Source: CAADGL01 sp964643885 (GTDB lineage Bacteria > Planctomycetota > Phycisphaerae > UBA1845 > Fen-1342). From it: 18,565 nt of DNA. Below the pieces are notes generated by a model. The model ran no database searches and was not told the origin of the DNA. It worked only from the letters and a program-made list of their open reading frames with translations. Made by a program: the position numbers and the translations under genes. Shown here piece by piece: positions 8,066 through 15,122 of this stretch; positions within the stretch are counted from its first letter, which is position 1, and every line of letters starts with the position of its first letter. The DNA lies in contig CAZXUI010000085.1 in assembly GCA_964643885.1 (NCBI GenBank), forward strand, positions 1 to 18,565, in the 5' to 3' direction.

Positions 8066-8386
8066 GTGCTGGGATTCGACCGGTCATTCAAGGCCTTGGC
8101 GGACCCGACCCGGCGGTCGATCCTGGCCGCGCTGCGCGACCGGCCGCTGAAGGCCGGCGAGCTGGCCGAGCACGTGGGGATCGCGCCGAGCGCGCTGTCG
8201 TTTCATCTGAACGTGCTCAAGTCAGCCGACCTGGTCTTCGACCGGCGGGACGGGCAGTTCATCGTCTACTACCTGAACACGAGCGTCGTGGATGACCTGG
8301 TGCGGTTCTTCATGGAGCAGTTTTCCAACGGCCGGCCGGGCCGGCGGCCGCGGAAGCGAAGGGCCGACGAAAGGGGTGGATCGTAG
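8066..8386 (+). CDS. ArsR/SmtB family repressor, SdpR-like
   Basis: This 106-residue winged-helix protein starts FKALADPTRRSILAAL and carries the recognition helix region GIAPSALSFHLNVLKSADLV (about 38-57) and wing FDRRDGQFIVYYLN. This is the pattern of SdpR-type autorepressors, which in Bacillus sit next to and are sequestered by the membrane protein SdpI. No metal-binding Cys pair (CVC box) is present, so it is not a metal sensor of the classic type. The start is GTG 8066, with GGAGCGG about 5 bases upstream; the ATG at 8062 is in another frame. The basic tail (about 89-106) is variable. It lies 259 bases ahead of an SdpI-like gene, which supports a two-gene regulatory unit. Confidence 0.88.
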   Translation: MLGFDRSFKALADPTRRSILAALRDRPLKAGELAEHVGIAPSALSFHLNVLKSADLVFDRRDGQFIVYYLNTSVVDDLVRFFMEQFSNGRPGRRPRKRRADERGGS

Positions 8387-8640
8387 AGCGGTGAGTCTGG
8401 CGGCGCGTGGCCGCGGGTGAGCGGACCGGAGCAGACAGGCGGGCAAGATGCCCGCGCTCCCCGATGAGCGCGTGGATCGGGGAAGGCGGGCACAGAGGCC
8501 CGCCCCACTGAGTGGCGGGCAAGATGCCCGCGCTCCCCGAGGAGCGGGGCAGACGTACGGGCGGGACGCCCGTACCACCCGAGGCATGCGGGTGAGACGC
8601 CGGTACCAGGCGAGGAATGCGGGCGGGACACAAGGAGAAC
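8387..8640. repeat. Palindromic repeats between sdpR-like and sdpI-like genes
   Basis: A 27-bp sequence is repeated exactly at 8438-8464 and 8514-8540; its core is GCGGGCAAGATGCCCGC followed by GCTCCCC. Between and after the copies lie related hairpins: GGCGGGC/GCCCGCC near 8485-8505, TACGGGC/GCCCGTA near 8556-8574, and a decayed one near 8588-8607. This family differs in sequence from the palindromes at 7680-8036. The open frame that continues from here into the sdpI-like gene is an artefact of these repeats. Confidence 0.8.
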
Positions 8641-8645
8641 GCGAG

Positions 8646-9314
8646 ATGATTCCGCGAGCGCACCTGTGGACGTTGATCGGGATCGAGCTGCTGATCATCC
8701 TGGTCAGCGCCGTGCTCTTCGGCTCGCTGCCGGACCCGGTGGCCGTGCACTACAACCTGAAGGGCGAACCGGACCGCTACGGCTCGCCCTGGACGCTGGC
8801 GCTGCTGATGCCGGCCATTTCGGCCGCGATGATCGGGCTGCTCGTGTTCTTGCCGCTGCTGGGGCCGTTTCGCAGGAATTTCGAGCAGTTCCGGGTGATC
8901 TATGGACGCATCTGCGTCGCGGCGCTGGCCTCCTTCCTGGGGATTCACCTGGTGATCATGCTCAAAGGGGCGGGCTACCCGATCGACATCGGCCGGGCGC
9001 TGGCGATCATCCTGGGGCTGCTGTTCGCGGTGCTGGGCAACTGGTTCGGGAAGATCCGGCGGAACTTCTACGTCGGCATCCGCACGCCCTGGACGCTGGC
9101 CAACGACCAGGTCTGGGAGCGGACGCACCGGCTGGGCGGGCGGCTCTTCGCGGCCGTGGGGCTGGCCGCGGCCATCAGCGGTCTCGTCGCGCCGGCGTGG
9201 GCGTGCTTCATTGTGCTGATGGGCGGGGTCGCGGTGGCGTCGGTCTGGTCGGTGGTGTACTCGATCTATTGGTACAAGAAGCTGGAGCAGGTGGACGACA
9301 TGTCGGGCGTGTGA
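8646..9314 (+). CDS. SdpI family membrane protein (DUF1648 + SdpI domain)
   Basis: This 222-residue protein has about six membrane segments. Residues 13-60 match DUF1648 (LPDPVAVHYNLKGEPDRYGS). Residues 132-168 carry the SdpI signature: WFGKIRRNFYVGIRTPWTL, then WERTHRLGGRLF. In Bacillus SdpI gives immunity to the SdpC toxin and sequesters the repressor SdpR at the membrane. Many bacteria have SdpR-SdpI pairs without the toxin, and no toxin gene is seen here, so a stress-signalling role is as likely as immunity. The ATG has AGGAG 8 bases upstream. A longer in-frame extension back to 8448 only reads through repeats and lacks homology. Confidence 0.92.
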   Translation: MIPRAHLWTLIGIELLIILVSAVLFGSLPDPVAVHYNLKGEPDRYGSPWTLALLMPAISAAMIGLLVFLPLLGPFRRNFEQFRVIYGRICVAALASFLGIHLVIMLKGAGYPIDIGRALAIILGLLFAVLGNWFGKIRRNFYVGIRTPWTLANDQVWERTHRLGGRLFAAVGLAAAISGLVAPAWACFIVLMGGVAVASVWSVVYSIYWYKKLEQVDDMSGV

Positions 9315-9818
9315 GAATCCCCTGCGGAACAGTTGGATACGCGACGCGACCGGTGTCGCATCACTCGGCGCGCGAGACGGGAGTGGCCCTTTCGTGCTGT
9401 GATCCGAGCCGAGGGTTCCACTGACGACGCGAAGGGACGCACATTCCGGTGGCTGAAGCTTCCGGCTACGGTCGTTTGCCCTGACGGGCAAGAGCGCGAC
9501 AGGTCGGAGCGACAGGTCGGAGACCTGTCGCCCAATGACCGGCCGGAGGCCGGTCCCCCATTCTTACCGCAGGCCGGTCCCCCATTCTCGGAGCTGCGGC
9601 AAAGAGGATCTTTGCCGTGCCGCGTTCTCCGAGCAGCGACAAAGAGGATCTTTGCCGTACCGCATCTTGGCCGCACCGCATCTTGGCCGCGCCGCGACAT
9701 CAGAGCGCCCCGATTCGCCGGTTATTGAGAGGAGATCGATTCCGGGCCGCCGATGTATAGTCTGGGTGTCCCGCGCAATCGGACCGCGGCGACTCCGAAC
9801 GATCACCGGCGGAAGCGA
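9315..9818. repeat. Spacer with palindrome-mosaic unit and tandem short repeats
   Basis: Positions 9441-9593 are a near-identical, inverted counterpart of 218-372 and include GACAGGTC-gga-GACCTGTC (9511-9529), a preceding half copy (9498-9510), the GACCGGCC/GGCCGGTC palindrome and two CCGGTCCCCCATTCT ends. Next, GGCAAAG-aggat-CTTTGCC (9598-9616) is repeated as ACAAAGAGGATCTTTGCCGT at 9639-9658, and ACCGCATCTTGGCCGC is repeated back to back (9659-9690). Bases 9315-9440 show nothing recognisable. The last ~65 bases extend the next gene's frame upstream, but the better ribosome site is at 9819. Confidence 0.75.
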
Positions 9819-11225
9819 ATGACGCAGCAGCCCAAGCAGCCCTACCTGGACGGCGATTCGCTCGAGAACCTGCTGGCCAACTCCGTCCGCGCGCTGGCCG
9901 ACGAAGCCCAGCGCGTGCTGGAGCTGGGCGGCGGGGCCTCCGGCGTGAATCTCCTGCGACACGTGAGCCGGCTGCTCGAGCAGTGGGCCCAGCGGCGGCC
10001 GGGACAGATCGACGCGGCACAGCTCCGGCGCGAGCTGGCCGTGCACCTGCGGGCGCGGCCGCCGCGGCCGGCGGACGTCGAACCGGACGAAGAGGAGGAA
10101 GCCCTGGAGGTCCTGTGGCACGACCTGGCCCGGTTCGCGCAGGACATGGCCTACGTGGAGACCTTCCGCGAGTCGGGGGTCGCGGGGCTGAACGCGCAGC
10201 TCGCGGCGGAGCTGGCGGCCCTGCGGCAGGCGGGCGCACACACCGCGGCGGCCCGGGCGGCCGCGGCACGGCTGAACGACCTGCTGCGGCGGGCGATCTA
10301 CCTCGTGCCGCACGCCGCGCGAAGCGTCGTGCTGAGCGTGGAACGAAACGACGCGGCCGCGGAAAGCCGCGTCGAGCGGATCATCGGCAAGAACCGGGCG
10401 AACCGGCAGGAGCTGATCGATCTGTGGCAGGCGGCCGGCGGGCCGGCCGACGGCGCGTGCATGGTCGTGCGTCTGCCGCTGCCCTACCTCTTTCACGCTG
10501 ACGATGCGCGGGCGGAGCGCAGCGCTCGGCGGGCGTCGTGGGAAGATGTCGCGTTCGTGGCGGGGCGGATGGTTGCACGGGGGGATGTGAAGGCGGATGT
10601 GCGGCTGGCCGGCGAGCGAATGCAGACGATGCTGTCGCCGGTCGTGCTCGTGCGGACGGCGTTCGACCGCGACCTGGGGCTCTCGCGCGAGGCGTTCCTG
10701 CTGGCCGACGAGGTGGCACGCGTGGAGCTCGACGCGGGCGGGAGCTATCTGCCGGCCCGCAGCGCGAAGTTCGAGCAGCGGCCGGCCGGTCCGCGGCCGG
10801 ATGCGGTGATGCACTATCTGCTGTTTCGGGATTTCGGCGATATCGGGCGCAACGCGCGGCTCGCGGCGATGCTGGGGATCGGGGATCTGGCGAGCCAGTC
10901 GCTGTTCGAGCCGGCCTACGAGTCGGGACTGCTCGACGTGGGGGATGATGAGGCGGGTCGCCAGTGGCTGGAGCGCGGGTTCGGCTACCTGGCCGTGCCG
11001 GCCGCGCGCGGCGAGCTGCGGCTGCTGCGGTTCGAGGACGTGGAGATCCGCTACGAGCCGGGCGAGGCGGCGACGGCCCGCTTCAGTCCGTTGCAGGCGG
11101 CGCTGTATCGGGCGGCGCTGCGGGCGGATGACCCGCTGCGGGGGCGGGCGCGCGAGTTCGAGGGTGAGGCGATCATCCGGGAGCTGATGCAGGTGCCGGT
11201 GGCGCCGCGGCACTTTCTGAAGTGA
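9819..11225 (+). CDS. Hypothetical protein, 468 residues, no recognised domain
   Basis: I do not recognise this protein. It is soluble, with no signal peptide or membrane segment. Residues about 12-110 are helical and charged, with an acidic EPDEEEEALEVLWHDLARF stretch near 90. Residues about 125-180 are an Ala/Leu/Arg-rich helix region suited to coiled coil. The C-terminal half (about 210-460) looks like a folded alpha/beta domain with strings such as MVVRLPLPYLFHADD, PVVLVRTAFDRDLGLSREAF and MHYLLFRDFGDIGRNARLAA. Codon bias is strongly coding. I chose ATG 9819 because GGCGGAAGCGA precedes it; the frame also has ATG 9753 with no good ribosome site. It stands alone between two repeat spacers, so context gives no hint of function. 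Confidence 0.8.
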   Translation: MTQQPKQPYLDGDSLENLLANSVRALADEAQRVLELGGGASGVNLLRHVSRLLEQWAQRRPGQIDAAQLRRELAVHLRARPPRPADVEPDEEEEALEVLWHDLARFAQDMAYVETFRESGVAGLNAQLAAELAALRQAGAHTAAARAAAARLNDLLRRAIYLVPHAARSVVLSVERNDAAAESRVERIIGKNRANRQELIDLWQAAGGPADGACMVVRLPLPYLFHADDARAERSARRASWEDVAFVAGRMVARGDVKADVRLAGERMQTMLSPVVLVRTAFDRDLGLSREAFLLADEVARVELDAGGSYLPARSAKFEQRPAGPRPDAVMHYLLFRDFGDIGRNARLAAMLGIGDLASQSLFEPAYESGLLDVGDDEAGRQWLERGFGYLAVPAARGELRLLRFEDVEIRYEPGEAATARFSPLQAALYRAALRADDPLRGRAREFEGEAIIRELMQVPVAPRHFLK

Positions 11226-11419
11226 GCCCGGTGCCCTGTGGCGCAGACCGCCAGCGGCAGGTGATCAGCCCAGATTTGCGGTGACAGTCATCGGCTGCTC
11301 CGCGGCCCGTGGTCGACCGGTCGGAGACCGGTCCTCCATTCTGACCGGTCGGAGACCGGTCCCCCACCTTCGGAGCGGCGGCGCACGCGGCCGATGCGTG
11401 CGGCCGATGCGCGGAGCTG
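11226..11419. repeat. Short spacer with tandem GACCGGTC palindromes
   Basis: The palindrome GACCGGTC-gga-GACCGGTC occurs twice in direct order, near 11316-11334 and 11343-11361, each followed by a CCCCCA- or CTCCATTC-type end as in the other mosaic units. The stop codons of the flanking convergent genes bound the spacer, so the hairpins could act as bidirectional terminators, but there is no T-run. Confidence 0.7.
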
Positions 11420-12652
11420 CTACTTCGCCTTCTGCAAGTAGACCCAGACGAACCCCGTGCGCTCTTCGTGCATGAACTCCTTGCGCTTGGCATACAGCTC
11501 GTTCATGCGCGCGTAGAAGGGTGCGAACGGATCTTCGCCCGTCTCAGACACGGCTCCGTCCTCCCCGCTCTGGTTCGCAGGTTGAGATGCGGCGGCGTTC
11601 ATCTCCTGCTGGATGGCGTCCAGGTCCGCGCGCCACTTGGCCAGACGGCTGGCGAACTCCTCTTCGCTGACACCCTTGGCGGGCGATTGGAGCGAAATGC
11701 AGTCACCCACGAGGATGTCCAGCTTGCCGTCGGCGTTCACATCCGCCACCCAGACGCGGGTCGAACCGGCCGGCAGAGAGACCTCCTCCGGGCGGCACTC
11801 GCGCTTCATGTCCTTATCCGGAGCGATCAGCGCAGCGAACTTCTTGAGCACCGGCGGCTTGCCGCGGCCGGCCGTGTTCTCGGCCCAATGCACGCCGCCG
11901 GCATCCGCGCCGCTGAGCAGGTCGAGATCGCCGTCGCCGTCCCAATCGACGACGAACGGATCGCCGTGATGGCCGGGGACGACCAGCGGCTCGCCGCCCG
12001 CCAGGATGCGGTCGGGCGTGGGGCGAAACTTGCCCTGCCCCTCGCCGGTGAACAGATAGAACGAGCCGGCGAAGTTCCCGACGACAAGATCGAGATCACC
12101 GTCGCCGTCCCAATCGACCGCAAACGGCCGCGTGCAGATCGCCTGAATAATGCCCTGCTCGCCCTCGGCCGGGATCACGAGCGGCTTGTCGTCGGTCCCG
12201 TGGAGCGTGGTGGCCTTCTTGAACGTGCCGTCCGCCTGGCCCCAGAGAACCTGGAACACGCCGGCCATCGGCTGCTCCATGTGCGAATAGGAGCCGGAGA
12301 GGATGTCTTTGTGACCGTCAGCGTTGAGATCCACAACCTGTGGAGTCGAGCTGGTGCATCACCAGACACCCGGCACTTCGGCCACGTCTCCTTCGGCCTT
12401 GAGCCACTCGCCGGCGGCGAACTTGAGACCGCCCTGGCCGCTGTAGACGCGGATCTTGCCCTTATTGAACTGGCCGACGAGCAGGTCGAGCTTGCCGTCG
12501 CCGTTCATGTCGGCCAGGGCCGGGCAGGCCCAGCCGGGACTCTCGACGCGGATGAACTCGTCGCCGGCCTTGAGCCGCTGCGGGGCTTCGAAGTCCGCAG
12601 CGGACGCGAGACTGACAAGGGATGCGGCGGCGGAGAGCCGGAAGGTTCTCAT
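11420..12652 (-). CDS. FG-GAP/VCBS repeat protein with in-frame TGA; candidate selenoprotein
   Basis: From ATG 12652 (AGGAG upstream) the frame encodes a signal peptide (1-19, ending ASA) and calcium-binding FG-GAP repeats: DMNGDGKLD near 48, DLNADGHKD near 107, two DWDGDGDLD and DVNADGKLD. It meets one TGA at 12361-12359 (codon 98) within W97-TGA-C99-T-S-S-T-P-Q and then stays open and homologous to the stop at 11420, for 410 codons in total. The parts before and after the TGA are in the same frame and together make a normal-length, secreted propeller-like protein. The C-terminal ~90 residues are charged and helical. Either the TGA is a recent nonsense mutation or sequencing error, or it encodes selenocysteine; a SECIS-like hairpin follows at 12347-12328. 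TGA ends other genes here, so general recoding is excluded. The function of such planctomycete proteins is unknown. Confidence 0.75.
12328..12347 (-). promoter_or_regulatory. SECIS-like hairpin downstream of in-frame TGA
   Basis: On the coding strand the stem TCCAC/GTGGA closes a loop AGGTT, with a bulged C and two further pairs (GA/TC) below. The loop begins 22 bases after the first base of the TGA and holds GGT, as the E. coli fdhF SECIS does (GGTC at base 22, bulged T in the stem). The bulge is C instead of T. A competing hairpin CTGGTG-ATG-CACCAG includes the TGA itself. Small hairpins arise by chance in GC-rich genes, so this is suggestive only. Confidence 0.35.
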
Positions 12653-12859
12653 GTCGGTACGCTCCTGAGGAATCCACCCAAGCTGCGGCCGGGAGTCGGC
12701 CCGGTATGAAGAAGTAGCGTAGCGGGGGCGGCGGGCGGGATCAATCGTAAATTGTGGCGGCTGTACACCGGCCGGTCGGCGGCTATCTTGGGCGATGTCC
12801 CCGGGGCGGGCGCCGCCCGCCGCCGAAGTTGTCGAGGCACATTTCGGGCGAGTCGACCC

Positions 12860-13516
12860 ATGGAACAATCTGATCCCAACCGCCGGCCGGTGGCGATGCG
12901 ATCGGCGGGCTGGATCCAGGCCCTCGCGCGGACCATGCAGCGGCGGGGCTGGCGGCCGAACGCGGTGTCGCTTCTGAGCATCGTCATGGCGACCGGCGCG
13001 GCCGGGTGCGTGCTGCTGGTCCCACTCGCCGGCGGGGTGTGGGCGATCGTCGGGCTCGTAGCGGCGCCGGCCTTCGTGGCGCTGCGCGGGCTATGCAATC
13101 TGCTGGACGGCCTGATCGCGATCGAGGGGAATCTGCGGACGCGAAGCGGCGAGCTGTTCAATGACCTGCCGGACCGCGTGTCGGACCTGCTGCTGTACGC
13201 GGCGGCCGGGTATGCGGTGGTCGGTTCGCGCTGGGGCGTGGAGGCGGGCTGGGCTGCGGCGGCGCTGGCGATCATGACGGCGTATGTGCGGCTGCTGGGT
13301 GGGGCGATGGGCGCGCGGCAGTATTTCGTGGGGCCGATGGCCAAGACGCATCGGATGGCGCTGCTGGTGGTGGGCAGCCTCGCGGGGGCGGTCGAGTGGG
13401 TTATCCGCGGAACGACAATCTCGCTGCTGGCGGCATTGTGCCTGATCGTGGCGGGTTGCGTCATCACAGTGCTGAGGCGGGCGCGGCTGATCGTGCACGA
13501 GCTGGAGGCGCAGTGA
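12860..13516 (+). CDS. CDP-alcohol phosphatidyltransferase family protein
   Basis: This 218-residue membrane enzyme would transfer a phosphatidyl group from CDP-diacylglycerol to an alcohol. Hydrophobic segments lie at about 36-75, 110-140 and 160-210. The family motif DxxDGxxAR-x8-GxxxDxxxD is present in altered form: N80-x2-D83-G84-x2-A87-I88, then G97-x3-N101-x3-D105. Thus the first and third acidic ligands are Asn and the Arg is Ile. The string GELFNDLPDRVSD agrees with a subfamily that is clustered with acyltransferase and cdsA genes, so this may be a subfamily trait. The alcohol substrate is unknown. ATG 12860 has a weak ribosome site; 12896 is an alternative. Its TGA overlaps the next gene's GTG by four bases. 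Confidence 0.85.
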   Translation: MEQSDPNRRPVAMRSAGWIQALARTMQRRGWRPNAVSLLSIVMATGAAGCVLLVPLAGGVWAIVGLVAAPAFVALRGLCNLLDGLIAIEGNLRTRSGELFNDLPDRVSDLLLYAAAGYAVVGSRWGVEAGWAAAALAIMTAYVRLLGGAMGARQYFVGPMAKTHRMALLVVGSLAGAVEWVIRGTTISLLAALCLIVAGCVITVLRRARLIVHELEAQ

Positions 13517-14130
13517 CCGACGCGATCATTGACACCGCGTTCGTACTTCTGGCCAGGCTGATCACCGGCTGCCGGGGCCGCTGGCTGGCGCCGCCGCCGG
13601 TAGCACAGCCGGCCGTCTTCTTCGGCAACCACACGAGTCATCTGGATGCGCTGGCGATCTGGTCGGCGCTGCCGCGGGCGATCCGGCTGCGTTGCCGGCC
13701 CGTGGCGGCTCGGGACTACTGGGAACGGTCGGCACTGCGGCGCTGGGTCGCCAGACGCGCGCTGCGGGCGCTACTGATCGAGCGGCAGCAGGTGGGCCGG
13801 CACAACAACCCGCTGCCGCATCTGGTGGAGGTGCTCGACAAGGGCGAGGCGCTGATTCTCTTTCCCGAGGGCGGCCGGCGCGACGAGCAGCAGACAGGCG
13901 AGTTCCGCTCCGGGCTTTACCACCTGGCGCGCAAGCGCCCGGCCGTACCGCTCTACCCCGTGCTGCTGGAGAATCTGAACCGGATTCTGCCGCGGGGAGA
14001 GCACCTGATCGTGCCGCTGATCGGATCCGTGCTGATCGGTAAGCCGCTCTTCCTGGCCGAAGGCGAGCGGAAGGAGGACTTCCTGGCGCGGGCGCGCGAA
14101 GCGGTCGAGGCACTGCGGAGCAGGCAATGA
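13513..14130 (+). CDS. Lysophospholipid acyltransferase (PlsC-like)
   Basis: This 205-residue protein has the acyltransferase motifs: H40-x4-D45 in NHTSHLD (catalytic His-Asp pair) and FPEGG at 117-121 (glycerol-phosphate binding). One N-terminal hydrophobic segment (about 4-18) probably anchors it to the membrane. It should acylate a lysophospholipid or a related acceptor; the sequence does not tell which. The start is GTG 13513, overlapping the previous stop as GTGA, and its own TGA overlaps the next ATG as ATGA. This coupling places it in the middle of a three-gene phospholipid operon. The frame is open upstream of the GTG, but that stretch overlaps the previous gene and lacks homology. 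Confidence 0.9.
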   Translation: MTDAIIDTAFVLLARLITGCRGRWLAPPPVAQPAVFFGNHTSHLDALAIWSALPRAIRLRCRPVAARDYWERSALRRWVARRALRALLIERQQVGRHNNPLPHLVEVLDKGEALILFPEGGRRDEQQTGEFRSGLYHLARKRPAVPLYPVLLENLNRILPRGEHLIVPLIGSVLIGKPLFLAEGERKEDFLARAREAVEALRSRQ

Positions 14131-15080
14131 TCTGGCAAGACCGGGAACTGATCGGGCTGGTGATCGCGATCGTCGCGCTGCTGGCCGTGGCGACGGCGAT
14201 CGGGCAGGCGCTGCGCGTGCGGCTGAAGTCGGAGTCGCAGCGGCCGGTCGTCGCGAATCTGAACGCCCGCGTGCTGGCGTGGTGGGTGCTGATGGCGCTT
14301 TTCGCCGCGTCGGCCAGCGTGGGGCCGGCCGGCACGACGCTGCTCTTCGCAGCTACTTCGTTCCTGGCGCTGCGTGAGTTCGCGACGCTCGCCCCGACGG
14401 CGCGGGCGGATCACCGCGCACTCTTCTGGTCCTTCTTCGTGGTGCTGCCGATCCAGTACTGGCTGGTGTACGAGAAGTGGTACGGGCTCTTCGCCGTCTT
14501 CATTCCGGTCTACGCGTTCGTGCTGCTGCCGGCGAGGCTGGCGCTGGCGGGCGATACGGAGCGGTTTCTGCACCGGGCCAGCCAGCTCCAGCTCGGCGTG
14601 TTGATTTGCGTCTACTTCGTCAGCCACGTGCCGGCCCTGCTGATGCTGCCGCTGCGCGGCGAACCCGACCCGGCCGCGAATCTGAAGCTGCTGTTCTTCT
14701 TCGTCACGGTGGTTCAGCTCAGCGACGTGTTTCAATACGTGTGGGGCAAGATGCTGGGCCGGCACAGGATCGCGCCCGGCGTGAGCCCGAACAAGACGTG
14801 GGAGGGCTTGATCGGCGGCGTGGCGACGGCCGTCGCGGTGGCGGCCGGGCTGTCGTTTCTGACTCCGTTCGGGCTGTGGTGGGCGACGGCGATGGGCCTG
14901 GCGGTCTGCCTGATGGGCTTCGCGGGCGGGCTGGTGATGTCGGCGATCAAGCGGGACGTGGGGGTGAAGGACTTCGGCGAAATGCTGCCGGGGCACGGCG
15001 GCGTGCTGGACCGGGTGGATTCGATCTGCTTCGCAGCGCCGGTGTTTTTTCATCTGACGAGGTATTTCTTTACGCAGTGA
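14127..15080 (+). CDS. cdsA: Phosphatidate cytidylyltransferase
   Basis: This 317-residue polytopic membrane enzyme makes CDP-diacylglycerol from phosphatidic acid and CTP, the donor for the CDP-alcohol transferase encoded two genes upstream. About eight membrane segments are visible. The C-terminal family signature is complete: SAIKRDVGVKDFGEMLPGHG at 272-291, followed by GVLDRVDS to 299. A second conserved stretch is SPNKTWEGLIGG near 219-230, after LSDVFQYVWGKMLGR. The ATG overlaps the acyltransferase stop by four bases. Together the operon can remodel acyl chains, activate phosphatidate and form a phosphodiester headgroup. This may be a second, specialised cdsA and not the housekeeping one, as in clusters of the ynbAB type; that is an inference from context. 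Confidence 0.93.
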   Translation: MIWQDRELIGLVIAIVALLAVATAIGQALRVRLKSESQRPVVANLNARVLAWWVLMALFAASASVGPAGTTLLFAATSFLALREFATLAPTARADHRALFWSFFVVLPIQYWLVYEKWYGLFAVFIPVYAFVLLPARLALAGDTERFLHRASQLQLGVLICVYFVSHVPALLMLPLRGEPDPAANLKLLFFFVTVVQLSDVFQYVWGKMLGRHRIAPGVSPNKTWEGLIGGVATAVAVAAGLSFLTPFGLWWATAMGLAVCLMGFAGGLVMSAIKRDVGVKDFGEMLPGHGGVLDRVDSICFAAPVFFHLTRYFFTQ

Positions 15081-15122
15081 GCGGGCGGCCGGGGCGAGTT
15101 AGAATAGGCCGGGTCGGGGGGG

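Noticed and set aside
7680..8540. CRISPR array
   Set aside because: The repeats are palindromic mosaics with unequal spacing and changing modules, only two copies of each exact unit, and no cas genes.
8448..8645. N-terminal extension of the SdpI-like protein
   Set aside because: It is a translation of hairpin repeats. ATG 8646 has a good ribosome site and matches the family start.
9564..11213. 549-codon minus-strand frame opposite the 468-residue unknown
   Set aside because: The plus-strand frame has the better codon-position bias and a ribosome site. The minus frame is a RRP/HH-rich shadow and extends into repeats.
12359..12361. Genome-wide recoding of TGA as an explanation for the in-frame TGA
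   Set aside because: TGA is the natural stop of several confident genes here (for example the CDP-alcohol transferase, the acyltransferase and cdsA).
11468..12709. 413-codon plus-strand frame opposite the FG-GAP gene
   Set aside because: Although it is uninterrupted where the FG-GAP gene has a TGA, it lacks homology, while the minus strand has a signal peptide and five DxDGDxD-type repeats.
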